A program made the translations under genes and the position numbers. The notes beneath the pieces are model-generated. The model ran no database searches. It saw nothing but the letters and a program-made list of their open reading frames with translations, and was not told the origin of the DNA. This document shows, piece after piece, positions 6,426-13,075 of a stretch of 13,075 bases of DNA (position 1 is the stretch's first letter; each line of letters begins with the position of its first letter). Source of the DNA: JALOOE01 sp964423545 (GTDB lineage: Bacteria > Chloroflexota > Anaerolineae > CG2-30-64-16); NCBI GenBank assembly GCA_964423545.1, contig CAYRFV010000151.1:1-13075 (forward strand). Reading direction: 5' to 3'.

Positions 6426-8330
6426 TCAGAAGTAGAGGCGCCGCATGTACTGGCGTGCGAACTCGGGGTGAATGGTCAGCTCCACGTAGGCTACGTCACG
6501 GGCGCGGCGGCCGGCGAACGCGCGGCGCTCGGCCGACACCAGCAGCTGCCTGGCGCCCGCGCCGGCCGCGTTGCCGACCTGGCGGAAGCGCACCAGCGGC
6601 AGCTCAGGAAACATCCCCGTGCGCACGGTGCTGGCAAGGTCCAGGTACGCGCCGAACGCGCCCGCCACGATGAATTCATCGATCTGGCCCGCGGCGATCC
6701 CGGCCTCGTGCAGCAGCACCTCGACTCCGACGCGGATGGCGGCCTTGGCCAGCTGGATCTCATTGATGTCCTTGCGGGTCACGACGATGGCGCGTCCGTG
6801 GCCGGTGGCCTCCTCGCCGGCCAGGAGATAGTGCGCCGTCCCGCCTTCGCCGCCGACCCGGGGATGGCCAGTGCGGAAGACCCCCTTGCGGTCGATTGCG
6901 CCGATGCGCAGCAGCTCGCTGATCGCGTCCATGATGCCCGAGCCGCAGATTCCCACCGGCGGCGCATCGCCGATGACTTTGAGCCGGGGCCGGCCGTTCA
7001 CCGCAAGCTGCACGCGCTCGATGGCGCCGGGCGCCGCCCGCATCCCGTCGCGGATGTGTGCGCCCTCGAACGCCGGCCCGGACGCGCACGAGCAGCTCCA
7101 GATCCGGCCCCCGCACGCCAGGGTGACCTCGGTGTTGGTTCCGATGTCGACGGCGATCACGGTGCGCTGCGTCTCCCAAACCCCCGCGGCGAGGGCCATG
7201 GCGACATGGTCGGCGCCGACGTAGCCCGCAATGTTCGCCGGCAGGTGCACGTACGCGCCGGCCGCCACTTCCAGGCCGAGGTCGCGCGCCGGGATGTCCA
7301 ACGGCTCGCTCACGGCCGGGATGTACGGGGCCCGGCCGAGCTGGTCCACCGGCAGGCCGGCAAACAGGTGGTGCATCGCCGTGTTGCCGACGATCACGGC
7401 ATCGACGATGCGCTCCCTGGCCGCTGCGGCCGCTGGATCGGCGCGGCCGGCCTCGGCGCACAGCTCGGACACGAGGTCGTTGAGGGTGTCCACGACGCGC
7501 GTCCGCAGGGTTTCGCGGCCATCGGCGTGCTCTATCGCGTAGCTGATCCGGCTGACCACATCCTCGCCGTAGGCCACCTGCGGATTGACGGCGCCGGCCC
7601 TGGCCAGGGTGCGGCCCGTGGCCAGCTCCACCAGGTAGGCCGCGATCTTGGTGGTGCCGAGATCCACCGCCAGGCCGAACAGCGCCGCGCCGGACGGGGC
7701 GACCGCCACGACCTCGCCTCCGAGCATCGCGCCTGCAGCTCCAGCCGCTGACACAGCCGCTGCCGTGCGTCGCTCGCGGCGCACCCCCAGCCGCGCCGAC
7801 CAGCCCTGCGCGCGCAGCTGCGCCGACAGCCCGCGCAGCACCGCGTGCCCGAACGCCGGCCGCGTGCCGTCAAGCGCCTCCACGGCGTCCTGCAGCCGCG
7901 TGGCGTCGGCCCGCAGATCCTCCAGCGTGGCCGGAGCGACAGTTATGTCAATGCCCTCCACGAGCGGCGCGACGGCGTGCTCGGCCGCCTCCCCCTCCAG
8001 CTGCAAGCGCTGCTGCGTGGCGAGGGAGTCGGGAGGAATCTCGACCTTGACATCGCTCAGGGGGAGCGCCTGGCAGGCCAGGCGGAAGCCGGCGCGCAAC
8101 AGCTCGGGACCCAGCGCGTCCTCTTCCGTGGCCGTGGCTGCGGCAACGCGACCGGCCATGGGTCGCACCAGGCAGGTGTGACACCACCCCTCGCCTCCGC
8201 ACACCGCCACCATCTCGATGCCGGCCGCGCGCGCCGCGTCGAGCAGCGTCTGCCCGGCCGCGAGCTCCACCCGGCGGCCGACCGGCTCCAGGTCGATCCG
8301 GAAACTCCTCTCAGCGGGGCTCTCGGCCAT
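6426..8330 (-). CDS. RACo-type corrinoid activation protein (2Fe-2S ferredoxin domain plus DUF4445 ASKHA ATPase)
   Basis: A 634-residue protein that, by family, uses ATP to reduce inactive Co(II) corrinoid to Co(I) in corrinoid methyltransferase systems. The N-terminal domain (about 10-100) is ferredoxin-like with C44-x5-C50-x2-C53 and C86, the ligands of a plant-type 2Fe-2S cluster. After a linker (about 115-215), the ASKHA part begins with VDLGTTK (222-228). It continues through VGNTAMHHLFAGLPVDQLGR (314-333), NIAGYVGAD (366-374), VDIGTNTEV (394-402), CSCASGPAFEGAHI (413-426), GICGSGIMDAI (460-470), DINEIQLAKAAIRVG (521-535) and FIVAGAFGAYLDL (553-565). All blocks of the RACo family appear intact, and the C-terminus ELTIHPEFARQY is also typical. 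The ATG at 8330 has AAGGA 5 bases upstream and overlaps the preceding gene by 20 bases, so the two are coupled. It is the last gene of the operon. Which corrinoid protein it serves is not visible in the window. Confidence 0.92.
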   Translation of the reverse strand: MAESPAERSFRIDLEPVGRRVELAAGQTLLDAARAAGIEMVAVCGGEGWCHTCLVRPMAGRVAAATATEEDALGPELLRAGFRLACQALPLSDVKVEIPPDSLATQQRLQLEGEAAEHAVAPLVEGIDITVAPATLEDLRADATRLQDAVEALDGTRPAFGHAVLRGLSAQLRAQGWSARLGVRRERRTAAAVSAAGAAGAMLGGEVVAVAPSGAALFGLAVDLGTTKIAAYLVELATGRTLARAGAVNPQVAYGEDVVSRISYAIEHADGRETLRTRVVDTLNDLVSELCAEAGRADPAAAAARERIVDAVIVGNTAMHHLFAGLPVDQLGRAPYIPAVSEPLDIPARDLGLEVAAGAYVHLPANIAGYVGADHVAMALAAGVWETQRTVIAVDIGTNTEVTLACGGRIWSCSCASGPAFEGAHIRDGMRAAPGAIERVQLAVNGRPRLKVIGDAPPVGICGSGIMDAISELLRIGAIDRKGVFRTGHPRVGGEGGTAHYLLAGEEATGHGRAIVVTRKDINEIQLAKAAIRVGVEVLLHEAGIAAGQIDEFIVAGAFGAYLDLASTVRTGMFPELPLVRFRQVGNAAGAGARQLLVSAERRAFAGRRARDVAYVELTIHPEFARQYMRRLYF

Positions 8331-9012
8331 CGGGATCCTTATGGCGACAGGTGTCGCGCATGGAGCAGTAGTCGCAGCTCAGGCCGCTGCGCTCAATCTC
8401 GCGGCCCAGGCCGACCACCAGCGAGAGGGACTTCAGCGGCCGCATCAGGTAGCTGCCCGGCTCCAGCGAGACGCCGATCTCGCCGGCGTCCACTAAGGAG
8501 AAGATCTGCCGCTGCCCCATCTCCAGGGGCCAGCCGACCATGCCGGGGTTCAGCGGAATGCTGGCCCGGAGCCCTTCGACCGCCGCCAGCGCCTCGAAGC
8601 GACGACAGGCAGCCTCCGCCAGCGCCTCGGCGGCCGCGGCCGCGAGTCCTTCGAAGGCGAGCGCCTGCACCGGATCGGACTGCATCAGGTCGGAGATGGT
8701 GTGCGCCAGGCCGTCCCCCACCGTGCACACGGCGACGATCACTTCGCTGGCCGCCGCAAGGTGGTGCGCGATCAGCGAGCCGAAGAGCACGCCTCCACCT
8801 GCCAACTGCAGCTGCTCGTGGCGCAGTCCGACGACGGGGATGCGGCGGTAGAGCACCGCCGGCGAGAGCCGTGGGCGGCCCGCCTCGATCACCGCCTCGG
8901 CTGCGGCCACCAGTTTCGGCCGCCGGACGCGGATGACCGCGGGATCGGCGCCCTGGCCCCACAGCACCTTATCGGCGTCGAGCTCGAGCTGCCAGTCACG
9001 CAACACAGGCAT
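8311..9012 (-). CDS. Stand-alone MetH-activation-domain-like protein (vitamin B12-dependent methionine synthase activation fold)
   Basis: A 233-residue protein resembling the C-terminal reactivation domain of cobalamin-dependent methionine synthase, which binds SAM and reductively remethylates the cofactor. The matching blocks are SDPVQALAFEGLAAAAAEAL (112-131), LRASIPLNPGMVGWPLEMGQ (148-167), then IFSLVDAGEIGVSLEPGSYL (170-189). Arg149 is a candidate for the SAM-contacting Arg, but the usual RPAPGYPACP segment is rewritten here, so SAM binding is uncertain. The tail adds C213-x2-C216-x5-C222 (CDYCSMRDTC), absent from MetH and suggestive of a metal or Fe-S site. The start ATG lies 3 bases after the stop of the methyltransferase gene, with GGAGG 11 bases upstream. 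The end overlaps the RACo start by 20 bases. Role inferred from family and position: handling or reactivation of a corrinoid protein together with RACo. Confidence 0.82.
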   Translation of the reverse strand: MPVLRDWQLELDADKVLWGQGADPAVIRVRRPKLVAAAEAVIEAGRPRLSPAVLYRRIPVVGLRHEQLQLAGGGVLFGSLIAHHLAAASEVIVAVCTVGDGLAHTISDLMQSDPVQALAFEGLAAAAAEALAEAACRRFEALAAVEGLRASIPLNPGMVGWPLEMGQRQIFSLVDAGEIGVSLEPGSYLMRPLKSLSLVVGLGREIERSGLSCDYCSMRDTCRHKDPDGREPR

Positions 9013-9015
9013 CGT

Positions 9016-9867
9016 CTACCGGGCCTCCGGCGGATGCTGGCGGAAGTAGGACACCCAGCGTCTGGCGTAGCCATCGCGGCCTAACAGCAGATCGGCCGCC
9101 CGGATCGTCGCGGTCAGCTTGAGCGGATCGGTGATCACGCAGGTGGCGCCCATGCCGATCGCCAGCGCCAGAAAAGCCTGGTTGATCGTGTGCCGGTCGG
9201 GCAGACCGAACGAGACGTTGCTGGCGCCCAGGTTGATGTTGGCGCCGAAGCGGTCGCGCACCAGTTGGATCGTCTCCAGCGTCACGGCGGCGGCGTGGCT
9301 GTCGGCGCCGACCGTCAGCACAAGCGGATCGATCACGACGTCTTCGAGCGGGATGCCTATCGCGGTCGCACGGTCGATGATCCTGCCTGCCAGCGCCAGG
9401 CGCGCCTGGGCCGTCGCGGGGATGCCGTTGTCATCCATCGTCAGGCCGATCACGGCAGCGCCGCGCTCCTTCACCAGCGGCAGCACCCGCTGAAGCGACT
9501 TTTCTTCGCCGTTCACCGAGTTCACCAGCGGCTTGCCGGGCGCCACGGGCAGCGCGGCGGCCAACGCCTCAGGGTTGGCGCTGTCGAGGCACAGCGGCGT
9601 CTTGACGACCGAGCTGACCAGCTTGACTGCGGCGGGCAGCAGCACCGTCTCGTCAACGCCCGGTGCGCCGACGTTCACATCGAGCACGTCGGCGCCCCAC
9701 GCCGCCTGCATTGTCGCCAGCTCGACCAACGGTTCCAGGCTGCCCGCTTCCAACGCCGCGGCGAGCTTCTTGCGGCCAGTCGGGTTGATCTTCTCACCGA
9801 TGACCACCACGGGGCCGCCGGGGCGGATCTTGACCTGGGCGCCATCCGTGTACAGGATCGTCTCCAT
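9016..9867 (-). CDS. Pterin-binding methyltransferase, methyltetrahydrofolate:corrinoid protein type (DHPS-like/AcsE/MetH family)
   Basis: A 283-residue TIM-barrel enzyme of the family that moves methyl groups between tetrahydrofolate and a corrinoid protein; AcsE, of about 262 residues, is a characterised relative. Motifs in order: GEKINPTG (24-31), DVNVGAPG (63-70), LCLDSANPEAL (92-102), NSVNGE (116-121), GLTMDDNGIP (141-150), IDPLVLTVG (179-187) and ASNVSFGLPDR (215-225). The Asn in SNVS (N217) corresponds to the pterin-contacting Asn of AcsE as I recall it. The segment GEKINPTGRKKL is closer to the MetH pterin domain than to AcsE, so true dihydropteroate synthase activity is unlikely given the neighbours. 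There is no cobalamin-binding domain, so a separate corrinoid protein is required. The ATG at 9867 has AAGGA 9 bases upstream. The gene begins 46 bases after the permease stop, the longest gap in the operon, and leads directly into the two corrinoid-reactivation genes. Confidence 0.86.
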   Translation of the reverse strand: METILYTDGAQVKIRPGGPVVVIGEKINPTGRKKLAAALEAGSLEPLVELATMQAAWGADVLDVNVGAPGVDETVLLPAAVKLVSSVVKTPLCLDSANPEALAAALPVAPGKPLVNSVNGEEKSLQRVLPLVKERGAAVIGLTMDDNGIPATAQARLALAGRIIDRATAIGIPLEDVVIDPLVLTVGADSHAAAVTLETIQLVRDRFGANINLGASNVSFGLPDRHTINQAFLALAIGMGATCVITDPLKLTATIRAADLLLGRDGYARRWVSYFRQHPPEAR

Positions 9868-9913
9868 TGCGTTGCATCCTTCCGAATCGCCGAGATGTGG
9901 CAGCGGTCGCTGC

Positions 9914-10894
9914 TCACGTTTCTCCCTTGGTGTATGGCCGGCCCAGCGCCTCAGGGGCCGCCCCGCGGCCCGTGCGGAACCAAAGCACCACCAGGGTCAG
10001 AACGTAGGGCAACATCAGCAGGAACTCATAGGGGATGGCGCCCGAGCCGCGGCCGATCTGGCTCAAGGCCTGGATGCGGTACTGGACCGAGTCCGCCAGG
10101 CCGAACAAGAGCGCACCGACGAGCGCCCGACTGGGCTGCCAGCGGGCGAAGATCACGAGCGCGACGGCAATCCAGCCGCGGCCGCCCATGATCCCCTCGC
10201 GGAACATGCGCAGCTGCACGACCGTCAGCACCGCGCCGCCGAGACCGGCCAGCGCCGCGCCCAGCAGGATCGCCGCGGTGCGCGTCCGGTTCACGCTCAG
10301 CCCGGACGTCTCTCCCGCCGCGGGGTTCTCACCCATCGAACGGATCTGCAAGCCCCAGGTGGTGCGGAAGAGCAGGAACCAGACCACGAGCACCAGGAGC
10401 GCGGTCAGATAGACCGTCGCGTCGTGGCTGAACAGGATGGGCCCCAGCACCGGGATCGAGCTCAGGACGGGGAGCTGCAACGGGGGCAGCCCGTTGGTGC
10501 GCGCGGTCAGCGAGCTGAACGCCTGCCGGTAGAGGTAGTTGGCGATCCCCTGGCCGAACACCACCAGCGTCACGCCGACGATCACCTGGTCGGCGCGCAG
10601 CGTCACGCTCAACCCGGCCAGGATCAGGCCCATCAGCATCCCGGCCGCCATCCCGGCGGCCAGCCCCAGCCACGCGCTCACACCGGCCAGCGGCCCGGAC
10701 TGCAGGGCATAGGCAGCCATGAACCCGGTCACCCCGCCGATGACCATCACCCCTTCCAGCCCGAGGTTGAGGACGCCGGATCGCTCGGTAATGATCTCGC
10801 CCAGCGTCGCCAGCAGGATCGGCACCGCAAGCCGGATGGCGGCGGTCGCCAACGCCACGACGAACGCCCAGTTCAGAATCAGGCCCCAGTCCAC
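9914..10894 (-). CDS. ABC transporter permease, BMP/nucleoside family (NupQ/YufQ type)
   Basis: A 326-residue inner-membrane permease of the BPD_transp_2 family, usual length. Mostly hydrophobic, with about eight or nine likely helices. The signature near the N-terminus, ERSGVLNLGLEGVMVIGG (37-54), is characteristic of the second permease in BMP-type (purine nucleoside) importers. A later block, SMGENPAAGETSGLSVNRTR, followed by GAALAGLGGAVL, forms the conserved cytoplasmic loop that meets the ATPase. The GTG start at 10894 lies 4 bases after the stop of the other permease gene. The start is supported by GGAGGTGA, which overlaps that stop. It works as a heterodimer with the neighbouring permease. 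The actual substrate is not readable from the permease; nucleosides are the characterised cargo of relatives, and other small molecules are possible. Confidence 0.9.
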   Translation of the reverse strand: MDWGLILNWAFVVALATAAIRLAVPILLATLGEIITERSGVLNLGLEGVMVIGGVTGFMAAYALQSGPLAGVSAWLGLAAGMAAGMLMGLILAGLSVTLRADQVIVGVTLVVFGQGIANYLYRQAFSSLTARTNGLPPLQLPVLSSIPVLGPILFSHDATVYLTALLVLVVWFLLFRTTWGLQIRSMGENPAAGETSGLSVNRTRTAAILLGAALAGLGGAVLTVVQLRMFREGIMGGRGWIAVALVIFARWQPSRALVGALLFGLADSVQYRIQALSQIGRGSGAIPYEFLLMLPYVLTLVVLWFRTGRGAAPEALGRPYTKGET

Positions 10895-10898
10895 AGCC

Positions 10899-10906
10899 TC
10901 ACCTCC
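10899..10906 (-). promoter_or_regulatory. Shine-Dalgarno GGAGGTGA for the GTG-start permease gene
   Basis: On the minus strand GGAGGTGA overlaps the TGA stop of the upstream permease; the GGAGG core lies 7 bases before the GTG at 10894. It makes the unusual start credible and ties the two genes together translationally. Confidence 0.6.
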
Positions 10907-11957
10907 GGTGCGCCAGCGCGTCGGCGGCCAGAACGCAGAGCACCACGATCGCCTGAATCGCGCTCGCCAGCGCGTCGGGCAGGCCGTAGACCACGTGCAT
11001 CGTCTGCGCGCCGATGGTCAAGGCGGCGAAGAAGAGCGATGCGATGGCTACACCCACCGGGTGCATCCGGCCCAACAGCGCCACCAGAATGCCGCTGAAA
11101 CCGTATCCGCCGGAGATGTCACCCTTCAGCCGGGTGTGGAGGGTGCTCACTTCGATGATGCCGGCGAGACCGGCGAGCGCGCCGCTGAATGTGAGGGCGA
11201 ACAGAATAATCCGCTCCACGTTGATGCCCGCATAACGCGCGACGCTGGCCCGTGAGCCGACGGCCCTGAGCCGGAAGCCCAGCGGCGTGGACCAGAGGAG
11301 CGCGTAAACGATCGGGATAAAGAGGAGCGCCAGGAAGACGCCCAGGTGGATCCGGTTCCCCAAAAGAATCGGCATGCGCGCGGCCTGCACGAACTGGGCG
11401 CTCTCCGGCAGATAGCCGCCCGGCTGCTGCAGTGGGCCCCGCGCCACATACTGCACGAGCAGGATGGCGATGTAGTTCAGCATGAGGGTCGAGATGATCT
11501 CGCTCATACCGCGGCGCACCTTCAGCAGCCCGGCAAGCGCGGCCCATAGGATGCCACCGATCGCGCCGCCGAGCAACATCGCCGCAATGAGCAGCGGCCG
11601 GGGCCAGCCCGGAAAGGTCAGTGCAATCGTCCCACCGAACAGCGCGCCGATGTAATACTGTCCCTCGCCGCCGATGTTCCAGACACGCGCGCGGAAGGCT
11701 GCGGTGAGGCCCAGCCCGATCAGCAGCAGCGGCGCCGTTTTCAGCAGCGTTTCTTCGATCTGCCGCGGGCCGCCGAACGCGCCCTTGAGCATCACCGCGT
11801 AGGCGGCCACCGGATCGGCGCCTGCAATCAGGATCAGCAGCGCGCCGACGGCGAGGCCGGCCAGCACGCCGGCGAGCGGCGCGACCAACGCCGTCGTCCA
11901 GCCAGGCAGCCGCCGGGAGCGCGGAGGCGGCTGTGTTTCGGTCGAAGCAGCAGTCAC
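10899..11957 (-). CDS. ABC transporter permease, BMP/nucleoside family (NupP/YufP type)
   Basis: A 352-residue inner-membrane permease, the first of the pair. A polar, Pro/Arg-rich N-terminus (1-20) precedes the first helix. The family block FRARVWNIGGEGQYYIGA (about 88-105) is followed by RRGMSEIISTLMLNYIA (about 148-164), both typical of NupP/YufP-type proteins. The cytoplasmic coupling region is LRAVGSRASVARYAGINVER, then SGALAGLAGIIEVS. The GTG start at 11957 overlaps the ATPase stop as GTGA, with AGGGGG 7 bases upstream, so translation is probably coupled. It forms the membrane channel with the permease gene that follows 4 bases later. No periplasmic-binding BMP lipoprotein gene is in the window; it would be expected upstream of the ATPase. 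Confidence 0.9.
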   Translation of the reverse strand: MTAASTETQPPPRSRRLPGWTTALVAPLAGVLAGLAVGALLILIAGADPVAAYAVMLKGAFGGPRQIEETLLKTAPLLLIGLGLTAAFRARVWNIGGEGQYYIGALFGGTIALTFPGWPRPLLIAAMLLGGAIGGILWAALAGLLKVRRGMSEIISTLMLNYIAILLVQYVARGPLQQPGGYLPESAQFVQAARMPILLGNRIHLGVFLALLFIPIVYALLWSTPLGFRLRAVGSRASVARYAGINVERIILFALTFSGALAGLAGIIEVSTLHTRLKGDISGGYGFSGILVALLGRMHPVGVAIASLFFAALTIGAQTMHVVYGLPDALASAIQAIVVLCVLAADALAHRR

Positions 11958-13075
11958 GGCCGCGCCCCCTCGCCCTGCGACCCGCGCGCTTCGGGGTCGC
12001 GCCGCTCGCGCCGGGACCCCGCCATCATCAGGCCGATCCGGTTGATGTCCGCCTCTCCGGCTGGAACCACGCCGACGATCCGACCCTCGTACATCACGGC
12101 GATGCGGTCGCTCAGGGCGAGGATCTCGTCCAGTTCGGTGGAGATCAGGAGCACCGCCAGGCCGGCGTCGCGCTGTTCAACCAGCTTGCGATGGACAAAC
12201 TCGATCGCGCTCACATCGAGACCCCGCGTCGGCTGCGCCGCCAGCAGCACCTTCGGCTGGCGCGCCAACTCGCGTGCCAGCACCATCTTCTGGGCGTTGC
12301 CGCCCGACAGGCTGCCGGCGGGCGTATCGACCGACGGGGTGCGGACATCGTAAGCGGCGACCTCGGTGCGCGCGTAGGCGGCGATCGACTGGCGGTCAAG
12401 CCAGCCGCGCCGCGTGAAGGGGCGCGCTCCGACGCGCTGCAGCACCAGGTTCTCGGCGACCGAGAAGTCGCGCAGCATGCCCATGCGGTAGCGATCGGAC
12501 GGGATGTGGGCCAGGCCGGCGCTGCCGGTTGCGCGGGGGCTGGCATGCGTGGTGTCTTGCCCGCAGATGCGAATCTGGCCGGCCGTGGGCCGGCGCAGTC
12601 CGGCGATCGCCTCCTCGAGCTCGGTCTGGCCGTTGCCCGCCACCCCAGCGATCCCCAGGATCTCTCCCGCATGCACGTCGAGATCGACCTCGCGCAGGGC
12701 CGGCAGGCCGCGATCGTTGTCGGCGCAGAGGCCGCGCAGCTCCAGGCGCGGCTCCTGGACGCGCGCCTCGCCCTTGGACACGCGCAGCACCACCTCGCGC
12801 CCCACCATCATGCAAGCAAGGTCGTGCTCGTCGGTGCGATCGGTCGGGACGACCCCCACCACCCGGCCATCGCGCAGCACGCTGATGCGGTGACTGGCAG
12901 CCAGCACCTCGCCGAGCTTGTGGGAGATGAAGACGATCGACTTGCCTTCCCCGGCCAGTCGGCACAAGATGTCGAGCAACCCGCGCACTTCTTGCGGGGT
13001 CAGGACGGCGGTCGGTTCATCGAGAATGAGCACCCGGGCGCCGCGATAGAGCGCTTTCAGGATCTCGACGCGCTG
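11954..13075 (-). CDS. ABC transporter ATP-binding protein, two-domain, BMP/nucleoside importer (NupO/YufO type), partial
   Basis: The frame is open to the right edge, so the first roughly 130-150 residues, with the Walker A of domain 1, are missing; 373 residues are visible. Domain 1 keeps QRVEILKALYRGA, Walker B VLILDEPTAVLTP and the H-loop VFISHKLGEV. Domain 2 starts near LPALREVDLDVHAGEILGIA and has the altered P-loop GVAGNGQTE, without the GK-S/T. It then has IPSDRYRMGML, the signature LSGGNAQKMVLAREL and a Walker B region LLAAQPTRGLDVSA, where the usual Asp-Glu is Ala-Gln. These departures are normal for this importer family and imply that one of the two ATP sites is non-canonical. The C-terminus is basic (RRERRDPEARGSQGEGARP). 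The stop overlaps the permease start. It energises import by the two following permeases. The GTG at 13033 is internal, not a start. Confidence 0.92.
   Translation of the reverse strand, partial: QRVEILKALYRGARVLILDEPTAVLTPQEVRGLLDILCRLAGEGKSIVFISHKLGEVLAASHRISVLRDGRVVGVVPTDRTDEHDLACMMVGREVVLRVSKGEARVQEPRLELRGLCADNDRGLPALREVDLDVHAGEILGIAGVAGNGQTELEEAIAGLRRPTAGQIRICGQDTTHASPRATGSAGLAHIPSDRYRMGMLRDFSVAENLVLQRVGARPFTRRGWLDRQSIAAYARTEVAAYDVRTPSVDTPAGSLSGGNAQKMVLARELARQPKVLLAAQPTRGLDVSAIEFVHRKLVEQRDAGLAVLLISTELDEILALSDRIAVMYEGRIVGVVPAGEADINRIGLMMAGSRRERRDPEARGSQGEGARP

Noticed and set aside
6468..7751. Long plus-strand open frame of 427 codons opposite the RACo gene
   Set aside because: Low-complexity Arg/Gly/His-rich translation with no family resemblance, fully antisense to a gene with all RACo motifs; a typical high-GC shadow.
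7845..8936. Plus-strand open frame of 363 codons across the RACo/MetH-activation boundary
   Set aside because: Antisense to two well-supported genes; the second half is Arg/Pro/Ser-rich noise.
9533..11098. Plus-strand open frame of 521 codons opposite the methyltransferase and permease genes
   Set aside because: Rich in Gln/His/Arg/Pro with no domain pattern; explained by GC-rich codon use of the minus-strand genes.
1..13075. CRISPR arrays, tRNA or rRNA genes
   Set aside because: No spaced direct repeats and no cloverleaf or rRNA-like segments were seen; intergenic space is almost absent.

Overview
The window is GC-rich bacterial DNA with densely packed genes. It most likely comes from a Chloroflexota member of the Anaerolineae/Caldilineae kind. 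The pointers are a secreted protein with an immune-inhibitor-A-like beta-sandwich ending in a YLPLV-R tail, a frequent C-terminus in that phylum as I recall it, the DUF499/DUF1156 defence pair, and the corrinoid C1 genes. The assignment is an inference, as no rRNA or marker gene is present.

Left block (1-3469, + strand): the end of a DUF1156-type adenine-specific DNA methylase, then a complete DUF499 AAA+ ATPase of about 1011 residues. This pair (COG1743/COG1483 type) recurs in phage-defence islands and resembles the methylase/ATPase core of BREX-like systems. The rest of the system would lie to the left of the window.

Middle block (3470-6404): a 420-base non-coding stretch holds a frameshifted, minus-strand remnant of an IS21-type istB gene. 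Then come a six-helix DUF4386-like membrane protein and an aminoglycoside-phosphotransferase-fold kinase coupled to it by an ATGA overlap. A short intergenic region with an extended -10-like promoter precedes a secreted Cys-rich beta-sandwich protein.

Right block (6426-13075, - strand, reading leftwards): a compact apparent operon of six genes. Three encode a BMP/nucleoside-type ABC importer (two-domain ATPase cut by the window edge, and two permeases). Next come a pterin-binding methyltetrahydrofolate:corrinoid methyltransferase-like protein, a stand-alone MetH-activation-domain-like protein, and a RACo-type 2Fe-2S/ASKHA corrinoid activator. Gaps are 46 bases or less, with several overlaps. 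The layout suggests import of a methylated compound, transfer of its methyl group through a corrinoid protein to tetrahydrofolate, and reductive repair of inactivated Co(II) corrinoid. The substrate methyltransferase, the corrinoid protein and the binding lipoprotein are not in the window and are predicted upstream, beyond 13075. This importer plus corrinoid C1 module is the most interesting part of the window.
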